Positions 24,354-32,505 of a DNA stretch of 32,505 bases are shown here, one piece after another. Source of the DNA: Candidatus Bathyarchaeota archaeon (GTDB lineage: Archaea; Thermoproteota; Bathyarchaeia; Bathyarchaeales; Bathyarchaeaceae); NCBI GenBank assembly GCA_020348865.1, contig CP070754.1, forward strand, positions 730,725-763,229. The letters run 5' to 3'. The notes under the pieces were generated by a model. It had not been told where the DNA came from. It saw only the letters and a program-made list of their open reading frames with translations, and did not search any database. How positions within the stretch are numbered: the stretch's first letter is position 1; each line of letters opens with the position of its first letter. The position numbers were made by a program, and so were the translations under genes.

Positions 24354-24548
24354 ATGAGCAGTAAGCGAAAGAAAAAGCGCGAGAAGAAAAGCCCCATGCC
24401 GATGCAAAGTGCGGGTTTGCTTCGATTCTTTGAAGAAGAGACTCGTGGCGTGAAAGTAAAACCCGAGATGGTCATAATTCTGGCAGTAGTATTGATAGTA
24501 TTCTGCATATTGCTGAAATTAGGGGTTCTTCCAGGTCTTCCTCCATAG
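24354..24548 (+). CDS. secG: Preprotein translocase subunit Sec61-beta (SecG family)
   Basis: 64 residues: a basic N-terminus (MSSKRKKKREKKSP), the family signature 'GLLRFFEEETRGVKVKPEMV' (about 21-40) and one C-terminal membrane helix (VIILAVVLIVFCILLKLGVL). This is the small tail-anchored subunit of the archaeal SecYEbeta channel. The ATG at 24354 is chosen over an in-frame one at 24297, because the extra 19 residues are not family-like and AAGGT lies eight bases before 24354. Confidence 0.9.
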   Translation: MSSKRKKKREKKSPMPMQSAGLLRFFEEETRGVKVKPEMVIILAVVLIVFCILLKLGVLPGLPP

Positions 24549-24592
24549 CATCACAACATCCTTAGTCCAGAATAAGGCAACGCTCAGACTAC

Positions 24593-24871
24593 TCATTCTT
24601 TATGCAAGACTTCGATACGTTGTACAGAGGTGAGGTTGACATATATCTCGCTTCTTTTCTCCTTGCTCGCAACTTGGGGTATTGGCTGCGCTATCGTGGA
24701 CCTGAGTATTACCGCGTCAGCATCTGAAAGCCAAATACCGGCTGGTTGTCGGGTAACTGCAACCAGTGTTCCCTCGAAACCATATGAAGTATCCAAAATC
24801 GCCACTATTCTTCTACCTACGTTCCGTTCAAGCATGTGGAATACGGTGAGGGGTAACCCAGTCTCAGGCAT
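24593..24871 (-). CDS. Sm-like (LSm-type) protein, divergent
   Basis: 92 residues. 'LERNVGRRIVAILDTSYGFEG', with 'TLVAVTRQPAGIWLSDADAV' after it, has the Sm1 pattern (a hydrophobic strand, then F-x-G-x-L). 'SEIYVNLTSVQRIEVL' is an Sm2-like strand. The usual D-x-x-N of Sm1 is missing, so the RNA-binding pocket may differ. Sm-like proteins form rings that bind U-rich RNA; whether this one does is unclear. GGTGG lies about five bases before the ATG at 24871; an in-frame ATG at 24883 is possible. It is convergent with Sec61-beta. Confidence 0.6.
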   Translation of the reverse strand: MPETGLPLTVFHMLERNVGRRIVAILDTSYGFEGTLVAVTRQPAGIWLSDADAVILRSTIAQPIPQVASKEKRSEIYVNLTSVQRIEVLHKE

Positions 24872-24970
24872 CTGAACCACCATGAAGTTGTAGACTCTCG
24901 AAATAAAACTCTATCCTTCTCTCAATTGTCAACCGTCAAGGATTCGTTGCAAGTGATGAAGACTTTCTAT

Positions 24971-25216
24971 TCACAAGAATATCCGTTTTATATATCCAGC
25001 ATATATGTTGAAAGTGATTACTCCGTTTACAGAACGTGTCCTAATTCCCGTCCTTTGGCTAATTTCTCTAACAGTCAAAGCCTTTTCTGATCCGTGCAAT
25101 GAACGAAAAATTCTTTCAGTGTAACCTTTGTACGCCAAAGTATCCTGTAGATAAAACTCACCCTTGACGCATCTGCTTTCTCCTGCCTTCGTTAAAGTAT
25201 ACTTATACCTTAACAT
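24971..25216 (-). CDS. Small winged-helix DNA-binding protein
   Basis: 81 residues. 'YTERIFRSLHGSEKALTVRE', 'ISQRTGIRTRSVNGVITFNI' and 'YAGYIKRIFL' fit a winged helix, with the recognition helix in the middle segment. The N-terminal strand pair (MLRYKYTLTKAGESRCVKG) may support dimerisation. No specific family or target is evident. A strong TATA box lies about 50 bases upstream. Confidence 0.6.
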   Translation of the reverse strand: MLRYKYTLTKAGESRCVKGEFYLQDTLAYKGYTERIFRSLHGSEKALTVREISQRTGIRTRSVNGVITFNIYAGYIKRIFL

Positions 25217-25261
25217 CCACGAACCAGCTTGGGAGCCTTTCTAATTAATTATTCAACTCGA

Positions 25262-25274
25262 GTTTATATAAAAG
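25262..25274 (-). promoter_or_regulatory. TATA box of the winged-helix gene at 24971
   Basis: Minus-strand CTTTTATATAAAC is one of the best archaeal TATA matches in the window. It predicts a start about 25241 and a leader of about 25 bases. The core is nearly palindromic and could also serve plus-strand transcription. Confidence 0.55.
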
Positions 25275-25405
25275 TTATGAAAAACTTTTCCATTGATTGA
25301 AAAAACGTTGTGCAAAGTCAGATATTTGCATCCTTCGAATCGTCACACGCAACCCCAATCTTTATGAACATTCATTTTAACACTTTATGGAAACGCTATT
25401 AGACG

Positions 25406-27238
25406 ATGCTCAAGATGACTTCTACCAAATCTTTAGATCAATACTTAAGCAAAGCGACTAGGCGCTATTCGTCATTGTTTACACTTCCATCTCAAAGAAA
25501 AGGGATTCTGCTTCTATGCATATTATGTGTATTAGGCGGAGCTCTTTCAATTCCACCATTATCCTTTTCTTACTTTGGCATCATACTAGGTCTAGCTTTC
25601 GGGGCAAGCTTCTTTCTCATCGTTATTTTATCTGATTTCATAGTAGCTCATAGCTGTATGAAAGAGGATCACGTTTTCAGTCTAAGGCGTTGTTTATTCC
25701 TCTCTTTGTTTTCCAGCCTTTTTTGGTTCGGGCTTGTCTTTCTTGGCGATGTTGTCAGCCTTTTCTCTGGGAATTCCAGTTTTTGGATTAAGTTTTTCCT
25801 TTTGGGGTTCTGTGCGGCGTTGACTCTTCGTTTGCTAGTCTTTTCCGCAGCTTCGTTTGCTAACCGTGGGGGGGTTATTCTTTCTTCTCTGCTGCAGCCC
25901 ACATTGTGTATTAGCCCTGTTCTTTTCATGCACTCGGTGATAGAATACGATTTAGCTTTGCTTCTGGTTTTTTTCTCGCTTTCCATTCCAACCATTGTGT
26001 TGACGATTCTTCTTTTCACTCTATGCCTGGATCGTGTTGGCAGAAGAATCGTGGGGGTTCCTTCTCTCTCCCTCTTCAAAGCGTTTCTGGCAGATTGGAC
26101 AGAATCCATGAACGCGCCTCTTGAAAGTCTTTTTGAGAGACTTGGCGATGAAATGGACGTAAAGCTTTCTCTTTTGGGATTCCGAACTGGTGAAAGAGTT
26201 AAGGCTATAATTGCTGTTCCCGGGTGTCATCCTGGGCCTTTCAGGAATGTTGGTAGTAGCCTTCTCCCATATATGATTCAAAGCGCGTTAGAAGACAAAC
26301 TACAGTGTGTGGCTTCCGTACCTCATGGATTGCTTGGCCATGATTTCGACCTCTCTTCTCAACTTCAAAGTCAGAAAGTCGTAGAGCACGTTCTTTCTTG
26401 TGTGGATTTTTCTCATTCTGATTCCAGGATTACTCCATTCATTCAAATTCGAAAAGAAGGGGCGACTGCAAGTTGCCAAATATTCGGAGACTGTGCGTTC
26501 ATTACATTAACAGTTGCACCCAAAACCATGGAGGATTTGCCCAACGAGTTGGCCTCACTTATTGTTAGCGAAGCCAAGAACCAACGACTGCCTTCTACAA
26601 TAGTCGTTGATGCCCACAACAGCATAGATGGTCCATTCAAACCCGGTCAGGCAATACGGGCTCTCCAAAAAGCTGCAGCAATAAGTCTTGAAGAAGCTTC
26701 ACTAAGTAAACGTTCTTCGTTTGAAGTGGGAGCTGCGAAAGTTATTCCTAGAGAGTTTAGTGTTGAGGAAGGTATGGGACTTGGAGGAATAAGCGTGATT
26801 CTGGTAAAGGTGGGCGATCAAAGAACAGCATATGTGACCATTGACGGAAACAACATGATATCTGGGCTCCGAGAGAAAATTCTTACAATGCTTCAGGAAA
26901 TTGGTGTCGTTGATGGAGAAGTTTTCACCACCGACACGCATATCGTGACTGGTGTTGCGACAACCGTGCGTGGATACCACCCTGTTGGCGAGGTGATGGA
27001 TCATTCGAAGCTAATCAGTTATGTCAAGGAAGCTGCGGAGGAAGCGCTAGTTGGTCTAAAACCTGCAGAGGTGTCGAAGCGCATATGCATCGTTCCAAAC
27101 GTCAAGGTCATTGGAGAGAAGTCTATAGAAGCTTTATGTGTAGTTGTCGATGAAGCGATGAAACGAGCTAAGAGACTGTCAGCGGTTCTCTTTTCGGCAA
27201 CTGCCCTTCTTCTAATAGGCTTGCTTTCACTTCTTTAG
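25406..27238 (+). CDS. DUF2070 family membrane protein
   Basis: 610 residues. Residues about 30-210 form several membrane helices (for example 'GILLLCILCVLGGALSIPPL', 'LAFGASFFLIVILSDFIV', 'LALLLVFFSLSIPTIVLTIL'). Residues about 230-590 form a soluble domain, and a last membrane helix ends the protein (LFSATALLLIGLLSLL). The soluble domain carries 'PGCHPGPFRNVGSSLLP', 'SVPHGLLGHDFDL', 'VVDAHNS' and 'TDTHIVTG', rich in His and Asp, suggesting metal binding. This matches the archaeal DUF2070 family. Its function is not established to my knowledge. An in-frame ATG at residue 4 is an alternative start. CTTTATGAAC near 25361 may be the TATA box. Confidence 0.88.
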   Translation: MLKMTSTKSLDQYLSKATRRYSSLFTLPSQRKGILLLCILCVLGGALSIPPLSFSYFGIILGLAFGASFFLIVILSDFIVAHSCMKEDHVFSLRRCLFLSLFSSLFWFGLVFLGDVVSLFSGNSSFWIKFFLLGFCAALTLRLLVFSAASFANRGGVILSSLLQPTLCISPVLFMHSVIEYDLALLLVFFSLSIPTIVLTILLFTLCLDRVGRRIVGVPSLSLFKAFLADWTESMNAPLESLFERLGDEMDVKLSLLGFRTGERVKAIIAVPGCHPGPFRNVGSSLLPYMIQSALEDKLQCVASVPHGLLGHDFDLSSQLQSQKVVEHVLSCVDFSHSDSRITPFIQIRKEGATASCQIFGDCAFITLTVAPKTMEDLPNELASLIVSEAKNQRLPSTIVVDAHNSIDGPFKPGQAIRALQKAAAISLEEASLSKRSSFEVGAAKVIPREFSVEEGMGLGGISVILVKVGDQRTAYVTIDGNNMISGLREKILTMLQEIGVVDGEVFTTDTHIVTGVATTVRGYHPVGEVMDHSKLISYVKEAAEEALVGLKPAEVSKRICIVPNVKVIGEKSIEALCVVVDEAMKRAKRLSAVLFSATALLLIGLLSLL

Positions 27239-27328
27239 CTCACCATAAAAACTCGAGGCTAACACTAATATTGCCGAGTTCGTATCTTCACTTCTAAAAC
27301 CAAAGAAAACATAGTGGCAAGTTAATTC

Positions 27329-27607
27329 ATGAGTGAGGCGTGGAATGGTGATTATTGCGTGATTGCCTTGAAAACATCACAACGAGAAGGGGGCCGACGG
27401 AAGGGAATGATCGCGATCAATGAGGAGCTATGTAAAGGGTGCACCCTCTGTGTGAATGTTTGCCCCTTCCATCTTATCCAAATCGCGGATCGTATAAGCT
27501 CTAAAGGCTACTATCCCGCAAAATTCGTTGATTTGAAGGGTAAGTGCACGGGGTGTACTTTGTGTGCTATTATCTGTCCTGACGTTGCAATAGAAGTTCA
27601 TCGGTAG
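27329..27607 (+). CDS. 2-oxoacid:ferredoxin oxidoreductase delta subunit (2x[4Fe-4S] ferredoxin)
   Basis: 92 residues from the ATG at 27329, or 66 from the ATG at 27407. Two complete [4Fe-4S] motifs are visible: CKGCTLCVNVCPF and CTGCTLCAIICPD. The small ferredoxin subunit passes electrons from the catalytic centre to free ferredoxin. The first 26 residues (MSEAWNGDYCVIALKTSQRE...) are not typical; the shorter form has the usual N-terminus (MIAINEELCKGC), but its ribosome-binding site is poorly spaced. It is the first gene of a four-subunit operon (delta, alpha, beta, gamma), 11 bases before alpha. Confidence 0.9.
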   Translation: MSEAWNGDYCVIALKTSQREGGRRKGMIAINEELCKGCTLCVNVCPFHLIQIADRISSKGYYPAKFVDLKGKCTGCTLCAIICPDVAIEVHR

Positions 27608-27618
27608 AACGTAGAGGA

Positions 27619-28686
27619 ATGAAAATGGGCAAGAAAACACTAATGACGGGAAACGAAGCTATAGCCGAAGCTGCGGTTCAAGCAGGATGTAGACATTTTT
27701 TTGGCTATCCAATAACCCCGCAAAGCGAGATTCCTGAATACCTGTCGAAGCGGTTTCCTGAAGTTGGAGGATGCTTCCTTCAAGCGGAAAGTGAAATAGC
27801 ATCAATCTACATGGTCTTTGGGGCAGCGGGAGCTGGTGCAAGGGTGATGACCTCGTCTTCGAGTCCGGGAATTAGTCTGATGCAAGAAGGTATCTCCTAT
27901 ATCTCAGCGGCTGAACTTCCATGCGTGATTGTTAACGTGATGCGAGGTGGCCCGGGATTAGGGGGCATTCAGCCGTCTCAGTCAGATTATTTCCAAGCAA
28001 CCAAGGGTGGAGGACATGGAGATTACCATGTACTTGTGCTTGCGCCGTCTACGGTTCAAGAAGCCGCTGACCTAATGATGGAAGCCTTTGATTTGGCGGA
28101 CAAATACCGCAATCCAGTGATGATCTTGGGGGATGGGTTCTTGGGTCAGATGATAGAGCCAGTAGAGTTTAAGCATATGTCATCTACAGATCGTCCAGCT
28201 AGGGATTGGACCATTACAGGCGCAAAAGGACGAGCTCAAAACGTGGTGAAAAGCCTCTATCTCAAACCAGATGTTCTGGAACAACATAACTTGGGGCTTC
28301 ATCGTAAATATCAGAAGATGATCAAAAACGAAAGGCGCGTCGAGGCGTATCTAACGGAAGACGCACAAATCATCATCGTGGCATTCGGGATGGCTGCAAG
28401 AATAGCGAAGACAGCTATCAAAATTCTACGTGAAAAAGATATCAAAGCAGGGTTGGTGAGACCAATCACACTTTTCCCTTTTCCATATCAAACTCTTGAG
28501 AGAGTAGCTGAGAAAGTGGATAACCTGCTCGTGGTTGAGATGAACTTGGGACAGATGATTGAAGACGTTAAGCTCGGAGTTTGTGGGAAAGCGGAGGTTC
28601 ATTTCTATGGTAGAGTCGGAGGTATGGTTCCAAACTACGATGAAATCGTAGCTGACGTAGAGAAAATCGTAAAGGAGAGTCGGTGA
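27619..28686 (+). CDS. vorB: 2-oxoacid:ferredoxin oxidoreductase alpha subunit (VorB-like)
   Basis: 355 residues. The N-terminal pyrimidine-binding domain contains 'LMTGNEAIAEAAVQAGCRHF', 'FGYPITPQSEIPEYLSKRFP', 'TSSSSPGISLMQEGISY' and 'RGGPGLGGIQPSQSDYFQAT'. The C-terminal domain II starts near 240. This segment pattern is closest to VorB (2-ketoisovalerate ferredoxin oxidoreductase), although 2-oxoglutarate enzymes (KorA) are related. The complex oxidatively decarboxylates a 2-oxoacid to acyl-CoA and reduces ferredoxin, or runs in reverse. Substrate identity is inferred. Overlaps and short gaps (11 and 6 bases) tie it to the neighbours. Confidence 0.92.
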   Translation: MKMGKKTLMTGNEAIAEAAVQAGCRHFFGYPITPQSEIPEYLSKRFPEVGGCFLQAESEIASIYMVFGAAGAGARVMTSSSSPGISLMQEGISYISAAELPCVIVNVMRGGPGLGGIQPSQSDYFQATKGGGHGDYHVLVLAPSTVQEAADLMMEAFDLADKYRNPVMILGDGFLGQMIEPVEFKHMSSTDRPARDWTITGAKGRAQNVVKSLYLKPDVLEQHNLGLHRKYQKMIKNERRVEAYLTEDAQIIIVAFGMAARIAKTAIKILREKDIKAGLVRPITLFPFPYQTLERVAEKVDNLLVVEMNLGQMIEDVKLGVCGKAEVHFYGRVGGMVPNYDEIVADVEKIVKESR

Positions 28687-28692
28687 CTTTAA

Positions 28693-29439
28693 ATGAAGAA
28701 AGTCTTTGAACGCCCCAAATCCATGTACCCGGTATCAACTCACTACTGCCCTGGGTGTGGCCACGGAATAGTTCATCGATTAATAGCTGAAACAATTGAT
28801 GAGCTAGGAATTTTGGAAAGAACAGTTGGAGTGGCACCTGTGGGCTGCTCCGTTCTTCTATACAATTATCTTAACTGTGATATGTATGAGGCAGCTCATG
28901 GCAGAGCGCCAGCGATTGCAACCGGATGTAAGCGAGTGCATCCTGAGCTTGTTGTTTTCACCTATCAAGGAGACGGAGACCTAGCCTCCATCGGGACAGC
29001 CGAAATTATTCACGCGGCTGCTCGTGGAGAGAAGATCACTACGATTTTTATCAACAATGCTATCTACGGAATGACTGGTGGACAAATGGCCCCAACAACT
29101 CTTATTGGTCAGAAGACGACTACTTCACCCTTTGGTCGAACTTCAAAAGATACAGGCTACCCGTTGAGAGTATCGGAGATTCTTGCAACTATTGATGGAG
29201 CAGCTTATGTCGAACGAGTAGCGGTAAATGATCCAAAAAACGTTATGCGGGCAAAGAAAGCAATAAAGAAGGCGTTTAAAACCCAGATGAAAGATTTGGG
29301 CTTTTCCTTAGTTGAAGTCTTATCTCAATGCCCAACGCCTTGGAGAATGTCTCCTCGCGACGCGATAAAGTGGGTGGAGGAAAAGATGATGCCCTATTAT
29401 CCGCTTGGCGAATTCAAGTCTCCTAAAAGGGAGGGCTGA
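28693..29439 (+). CDS. 2-oxoacid:ferredoxin oxidoreductase beta subunit (TPP-binding)
   Basis: 248 residues. '[11 protein letters not shown]' (about 18-28) and the thiamine-diphosphate motif GDGDLASIG...NN (about 97-127, '[14 protein letters not shown]') are intact. 'APVGCSV' and '[17 protein letters not shown]' are typical of beta subunits. It holds the cofactor that attacks the 2-oxo group. AAATGAAGAAAG marks the start, six bases after alpha. Its last bases lie eight bases before the gamma-subunit start. Confidence 0.94.
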   Translation: MKKVFERPKSMYPVSTHYCPGCGHGIVHRLIAETIDELGILERTVGVAPVGCSVLLYNYLNCDMYEAAHGRAPAIATGCKRVHPELVVFTYQGDGDLASIGTAEIIHAAARGEKITTIFINNAIYGMTGGQMAPTTLIGQKTTTSPFGRTSKDTGYPLRVSEILATIDGAAYVERVAVNDPKNVMRAKKAIKKAFKTQMKDLGFSLVEVLSQCPTPWRMSPRDAIKWVEEKMMPYYPLGEFKSPKREG

Positions 29440-29446
29440 GAAGAGA

Positions 29447-29998
29447 ATGAAAGCACCTTTTTATGAAGACATCATACTGGCTGGTTTTGGGGGACAAGGA
29501 ATTATGTTCATAGGAAAACTGCTGATTCATAGTGCAATGAAAGAAGGAAGAGACGTGACATGGATTCCTTCCTATGGTCCTGAAATGCGAGGAGGGACAG
29601 CCAACTGCACGGTGGTTATTTCAGACGAAGCAATTGGATCGCCCGTAATCACATCTCCTCATTCTTTAATCGTGATGAACAACCCATCGTTAGATGCTTT
29701 TGAACCTCGATTAAAAGAAGGAGGCGTCCTAGTGATGAACAGTTCCTTGATTACCCACAAAGCCAAAAGAAAAAACATCAGTGTAATTGGAGTGCCGGCA
29801 AACGAGATTGCCTCTGAGATTGGTGACAAAAGGGTTGCCAACATGGTGATGTTAGGAGCATACGTTGGGCACACAAAGACAGTGTCTAAAGAAAAGATCC
29901 TTGAAGGATTGAGGGGTCTTTTGGGAGAAGAAAAAAGGAAACTGTTTGAAGTGAACAAGAAAGCCTTCGAAAAAGGAATGGAGTTTGGTAAGGTTTAG
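29447..29998 (+). CDS. 2-oxoacid:ferredoxin oxidoreductase gamma subunit
   Basis: 183 residues, starting MKAPFYEDIILAGFGGQGIM, then 'WIPSYGPEMRGGTANCTVVI', which are the landmark segments of the gamma domain. The start at 29447 follows the beta stop by seven bases with GAGAAGAG just upstream; an in-frame ATG at 29405 lies inside beta. This subunit completes a delta-alpha-beta-gamma set, so the enzyme is of the four-polypeptide type. The convergent kbl gene ends 12 bases downstream. Confidence 0.93.
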   Translation: MKAPFYEDIILAGFGGQGIMFIGKLLIHSAMKEGRDVTWIPSYGPEMRGGTANCTVVISDEAIGSPVITSPHSLIVMNNPSLDAFEPRLKEGGVLVMNSSLITHKAKRKNISVIGVPANEIASEIGDKRVANMVMLGAYVGHTKTVSKEKILEGLRGLLGEEKRKLFEVNKKAFEKGMEFGKV

Positions 29999-30010
29999 CT
30001 CGTTGAAAGA

Positions 30011-31213
30011 CTAAATCAAGCCGAGCTTTTTGCCCCCTTCCTCGAACACTGCAACGGCTTTGCTCAATTGCTCTTTTGTGTGCTTGGTACATAACTGAGC
30101 CCGGATTCTTGCTTTGTCACGGGCCACCATTGGATATACAATCGGTAGTGCAAAGAAACCCTTCTTCCAAATGAAATCTGCGAGATTTTTTGCCTTCTTG
30201 CTGTCGCCGCACATCACGGGCACGATTGGTGTTTCGCTGTTCCCAGTATCAAAGCCTAGGTCTTGCATAGCCTTTATGAAGTAGTTACGATTTTCCCAAA
30301 CCTTCTTGACGTGTTGTGGCTCTGATTCGAGAACGCTGATTGCTGCACTGCAGGCGGTGGCTACTCCTGGCGGTACGCCTCCGCTAAGTAACCATGTTCT
30401 TGACTTGTTGTAAGCGAAGTTTCGTAGGTCTTCACAGCCAGTAATATGTCCGCCGACAACTCCAAAGGCTTTTGAGAAAGTCCCCATCTCGACGTGCACC
30501 TGTGTGTGGTTAAGGTGGAAATGATTGACGATGCCACGACCGCCTTCTCCAAGTACGCCTTCTCCGTGTGCATCGTCTACATACACGCCTGCACCGTGTT
30601 CCTCAGCGATTTTCGCGATTTCTGGCAACGGAGCGAGGTCGCCATCCATGCTGAAGACGCCGTCAGTGAATATCCAAATGTGCTTGTAGGGCGGGGTGTG
30701 TTTTTCTGCTTCATCCATAACTCGCACCAAGTCTTCAACATCCTTGTGTTTGAAGATAGCGCGATCCGCGTGGGTCAGTCTTACACCGTCGATGATGGAG
30801 CCGTGGTTCAACTCATCTGATACGAAAAGGTCACCTCTGCCACCAAGTTGAGGGATGAGTCCCTCATTTGCCATGAAGCCCGTTTGATAAGTCAGCGACG
30901 CTGGTGCCCGTTTAAATTTTGCAAGATGACTATCCAGCTCCTCATGGGCTGTCATGTTGCCAGCGATCGATCGGTCACTTCCAGCTCCTGCCCCGTACTT
31001 TCCAGTTGTCTCGAGCATTGCTTTGACGACTTTTGGATGAGTAGACAGGTTGAGGTAGTTATTAGCGCAGAGCATGATGACCTCTCTGCCGTCGACAGTG
31101 CAGGCAGGTTCGCTGGGGGTCTGGAGTTCTTTGAGTTCCCAGTTTAGGCTTTCACGGACTAAGCGCTCATACTCCTCGCCCAAATATCTTGTTGGATGTC
31201 GCCTTGTTGACAT
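30011..31213 (-). CDS. kbl: Glycine C-acetyltransferase (2-amino-3-ketobutyrate CoA ligase)
   Basis: 400 residues of the alpha-oxoamine synthase family. 'NNYLNLSTHPKVVKA' (51-65), 'GAGSDRSIAGNMTAHEELD' (76-94), 'YVDDAHGEGVLG' (211-222) and the PLP lysine K248 in TFSKAFGVVGG are intact. It cleaves 2-amino-3-oxobutyrate with CoA to glycine and acetyl-CoA. The gene lies 69 bases downstream of threonine dehydrogenase on the same strand, which makes the Kbl reading preferable to other family members such as BioF. AAAGGTG five bases before the ATG at 31213 decides the start over a GTG nine bases upstream. Confidence 0.94.
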   Translation of the reverse strand: MSTRRHPTRYLGEEYERLVRESLNWELKELQTPSEPACTVDGREVIMLCANNYLNLSTHPKVVKAMLETTGKYGAGAGSDRSIAGNMTAHEELDSHLAKFKRAPASLTYQTGFMANEGLIPQLGGRGDLFVSDELNHGSIIDGVRLTHADRAIFKHKDVEDLVRVMDEAEKHTPPYKHIWIFTDGVFSMDGDLAPLPEIAKIAEEHGAGVYVDDAHGEGVLGEGGRGIVNHFHLNHTQVHVEMGTFSKAFGVVGGHITGCEDLRNFAYNKSRTWLLSGGVPPGVATACSAAISVLESEPQHVKKVWENRNYFIKAMQDLGFDTGNSETPIVPVMCGDSKKAKNLADFIWKKGFFALPIVYPMVARDKARIRAQLCTKHTKEQLSKAVAVFEEGGKKLGLI

Positions 31214-31282
31214 GTGAATCACCTTTCAATGAACAGTTCAAACCTCTCTTTCTAATCTGATAAATATTCTCTTAACATTTAT

Positions 31283-32359
31283 CTATTCCCACTTAGGCTC
31301 GAGAACAACTTTTCCAGCTCGTTTGGAATGAATTGCTTCCATACCTTCAGCTATATCCTTAATTGGAATACGATGCGTAACGATTGAAGCAATCTTTTTC
31401 CTAAACCTGGAGTCAGAGAGCAACCCCCTCACTTGGTACCATGTTTGAAACATCCTTCGCCCAGAGATGCCGTAAATGGTTGCCGCCTTAAAAACTACAG
31501 CATTGTTCACATCGAATTCCAAGGGTCTGTCAAACAAACCAAAGAGAGAAACTCTTCCGCCAGGAGTGAGTATCTCAAAAGCCTGCCTCACAGCTGATGG
31601 AGCACCAGACATCTCCAACGCAACATCTACCCCATTACCATCAGTCGAATCCCGTATAATCTTCACGATGTTTTCGCCCTCTTCTCTGGCGTTGAGAACC
31701 ATATCTGCTCCTGACTTCTTTGCCAACTCCATGCGCACCTTGTTTCGACCACCACCAGTTGCAAAAATCTTCTCAGCTCCTAACGTGTCAAGGACTGCTA
31801 TGGCCATTAATCCTATTGGACCACAGCCCAAAACCGCCACATTCTTTCCTGCGATGTCTTCAATGCGGTCTTTCGGCAGGACTGTCTGAACAGCGTTTCC
31901 TAACGGTTCTTGAATAGAGGAGATAGCTGGATCTAAATCTGGAGGACTCTTCCATGCGTTTCTCTCAGGCAGTACGACGTATTCAGCGAAAACTCCATCT
32001 GTATCTACGCCTAGAATCTCTAGGTTTTGGCAGATATGCATGCGGTCGGTTCTGCATTGATAGCAAGTACCGTCCACAATGTGGGTTTCCGCTGAGACAA
32101 TGTCCCCCGCTTGCACGTTGGTTACGTCTTCTCCAACTTTGACTACTTCCCCTGTGAATTCGTGACCTATTGTAAGTGGGATTTTTTTCATGCGGTTTTG
32201 TGCCCATTCGTTCCAATCCCATATATGTACGTCCGTTCCGCATATAGCGGCCATTTTAGTCTGGACGAGGACTTGTTTATTGCTGATTTTTGGGGTGTTT
32301 ACGGTTGTGATTTCAGCTTTTGGTTGTCGTCTCTTCTTGACTATTGCATACATTTCCAT
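31283..32359 (-). CDS. tdh: L-threonine 3-dehydrogenase
   Basis: 358 residues of the zinc-dependent medium-chain dehydrogenase family. The catalytic zinc ligands C40, H66 and E67 are present (AAICGTDVHIWDWN, TIGHEFTGEV). A second Cys set (CYQCRTDRMHIC) is only partly that of the structural zinc lobe. A Rossmann motif follows (GCGPIG, about 175). 'GTDVHIWDWNEWAQ' is characteristic of threonine dehydrogenase. It oxidises threonine to 2-amino-3-oxobutyrate with NAD+, the substrate of Kbl. AGGAG precedes the first ATG by four bases; the ATG two codons later is also possible. It is the first gene of the tdh-kbl unit. Confidence 0.95.
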   Translation of the reverse strand: MEMYAIVKKRRQPKAEITTVNTPKISNKQVLVQTKMAAICGTDVHIWDWNEWAQNRMKKIPLTIGHEFTGEVVKVGEDVTNVQAGDIVSAETHIVDGTCYQCRTDRMHICQNLEILGVDTDGVFAEYVVLPERNAWKSPPDLDPAISSIQEPLGNAVQTVLPKDRIEDIAGKNVAVLGCGPIGLMAIAVLDTLGAEKIFATGGGRNKVRMELAKKSGADMVLNAREEGENIVKIIRDSTDGNGVDVALEMSGAPSAVRQAFEILTPGGRVSLFGLFDRPLEFDVNNAVVFKAATIYGISGRRMFQTWYQVRGLLSDSRFRKKIASIVTHRIPIKDIAEGMEAIHSKRAGKVVLEPKWE

Positions 32360-32505
32360 CGGTCTCCTAGGCTTCTGCTTGTGGATGTGTGAGTGTTTCC
32401 GAGTCTTTGTTGTTTGGACTATTGTTCATGAGCATCGTATTAAGGATTTGTCTGGAAACATCATGTTAATTGATCGTGGAGTTCTTGTACGCATATCACA
32501 TAGAA
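32360..32505 (-). promoter_or_regulatory. Upstream region of tdh
   Basis: Minus-strand CCTTAATACG (32445-32436) is a possible TATA box, giving a leader of about 56 bases. No further gene was seen before the window edge. Confidence 0.3.

Overview
This window reads as a chromosomal segment of an archaeon. Diagnostic genes are both subunits of the archaeal D-family DNA polymerase (DP1 at 8426, DP2 at 18729), an Orc1/Cdc6 initiator, SRP54, Pus10, L21e, Rpo4, aIF5A, Nob1, Elf1, Sec61-beta and a geranylgeranylglyceryl phosphate synthase for ether lipids. PolD rules out most Crenarchaeota. PolD together with an Elf1-type zinc ribbon, oddly placed tRNA introns and several lineage-type hypothetical proteins makes a deep TACK archaeon (Bathyarchaeia-like) my best guess, but that is inference. 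Nothing looks recently mobile: there is no CRISPR array, insertion sequence or phage gene.

Layout. 1-3680 (minus strand) is the operon srp54, pus10, rpl21e, rpo4, followed by a scrambled reading frame running off the left edge. 3681-4423 is mostly non-coding, with one doubtful small Lys-rich ORF. 4424-6355 holds divergent aIF5A and NAD kinase from a shared promoter, then nob1. 6455-6625 is a minus-strand tRNA-Ser(CGA) that appears to carry two introns at non-canonical positions. PhoU follows, then a frameshifted gene at 7907-8324. 8426-11966 is a replication block: DP1, cdc6, and an approximately 690-base region with ORB-like repeats that I read as a replication origin. Then come two winged-helix proteins (one membrane-anchored), a region rich in ATCACAC repeats and palindromes, and a conserved-looking unknown.

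14269-18603 holds an aminotransferase, a broken small gene, a nitrilase-type amidohydrolase paired with NAD synthetase, then Elf1 and GGGP synthase. 18729-22130 is DP2, followed by a small winged-helix protein and a MazG-type pyrophosphohydrolase. 22916-25216 has glyA, Sec61-beta, an Sm-like protein and a winged-helix protein. 25406-27238 is a DUF2070 membrane protein. 27329-29998 is a four-gene 2-oxoacid:ferredoxin oxidoreductase operon. 30011-32359 is the threonine-to-glycine pair tdh-kbl.

Metabolic themes: NAD(P) supply (nitrilase/NadE plus NAD kinase), and glycine/one-carbon and amino-acid catabolism (Tdh, Kbl, GlyA, aminotransferase, 2-oxoacid oxidoreductase). The observations most worth checking are the origin, the doubly interrupted tRNA-Ser and three loci whose protein-like reading needs +1 frame changes.
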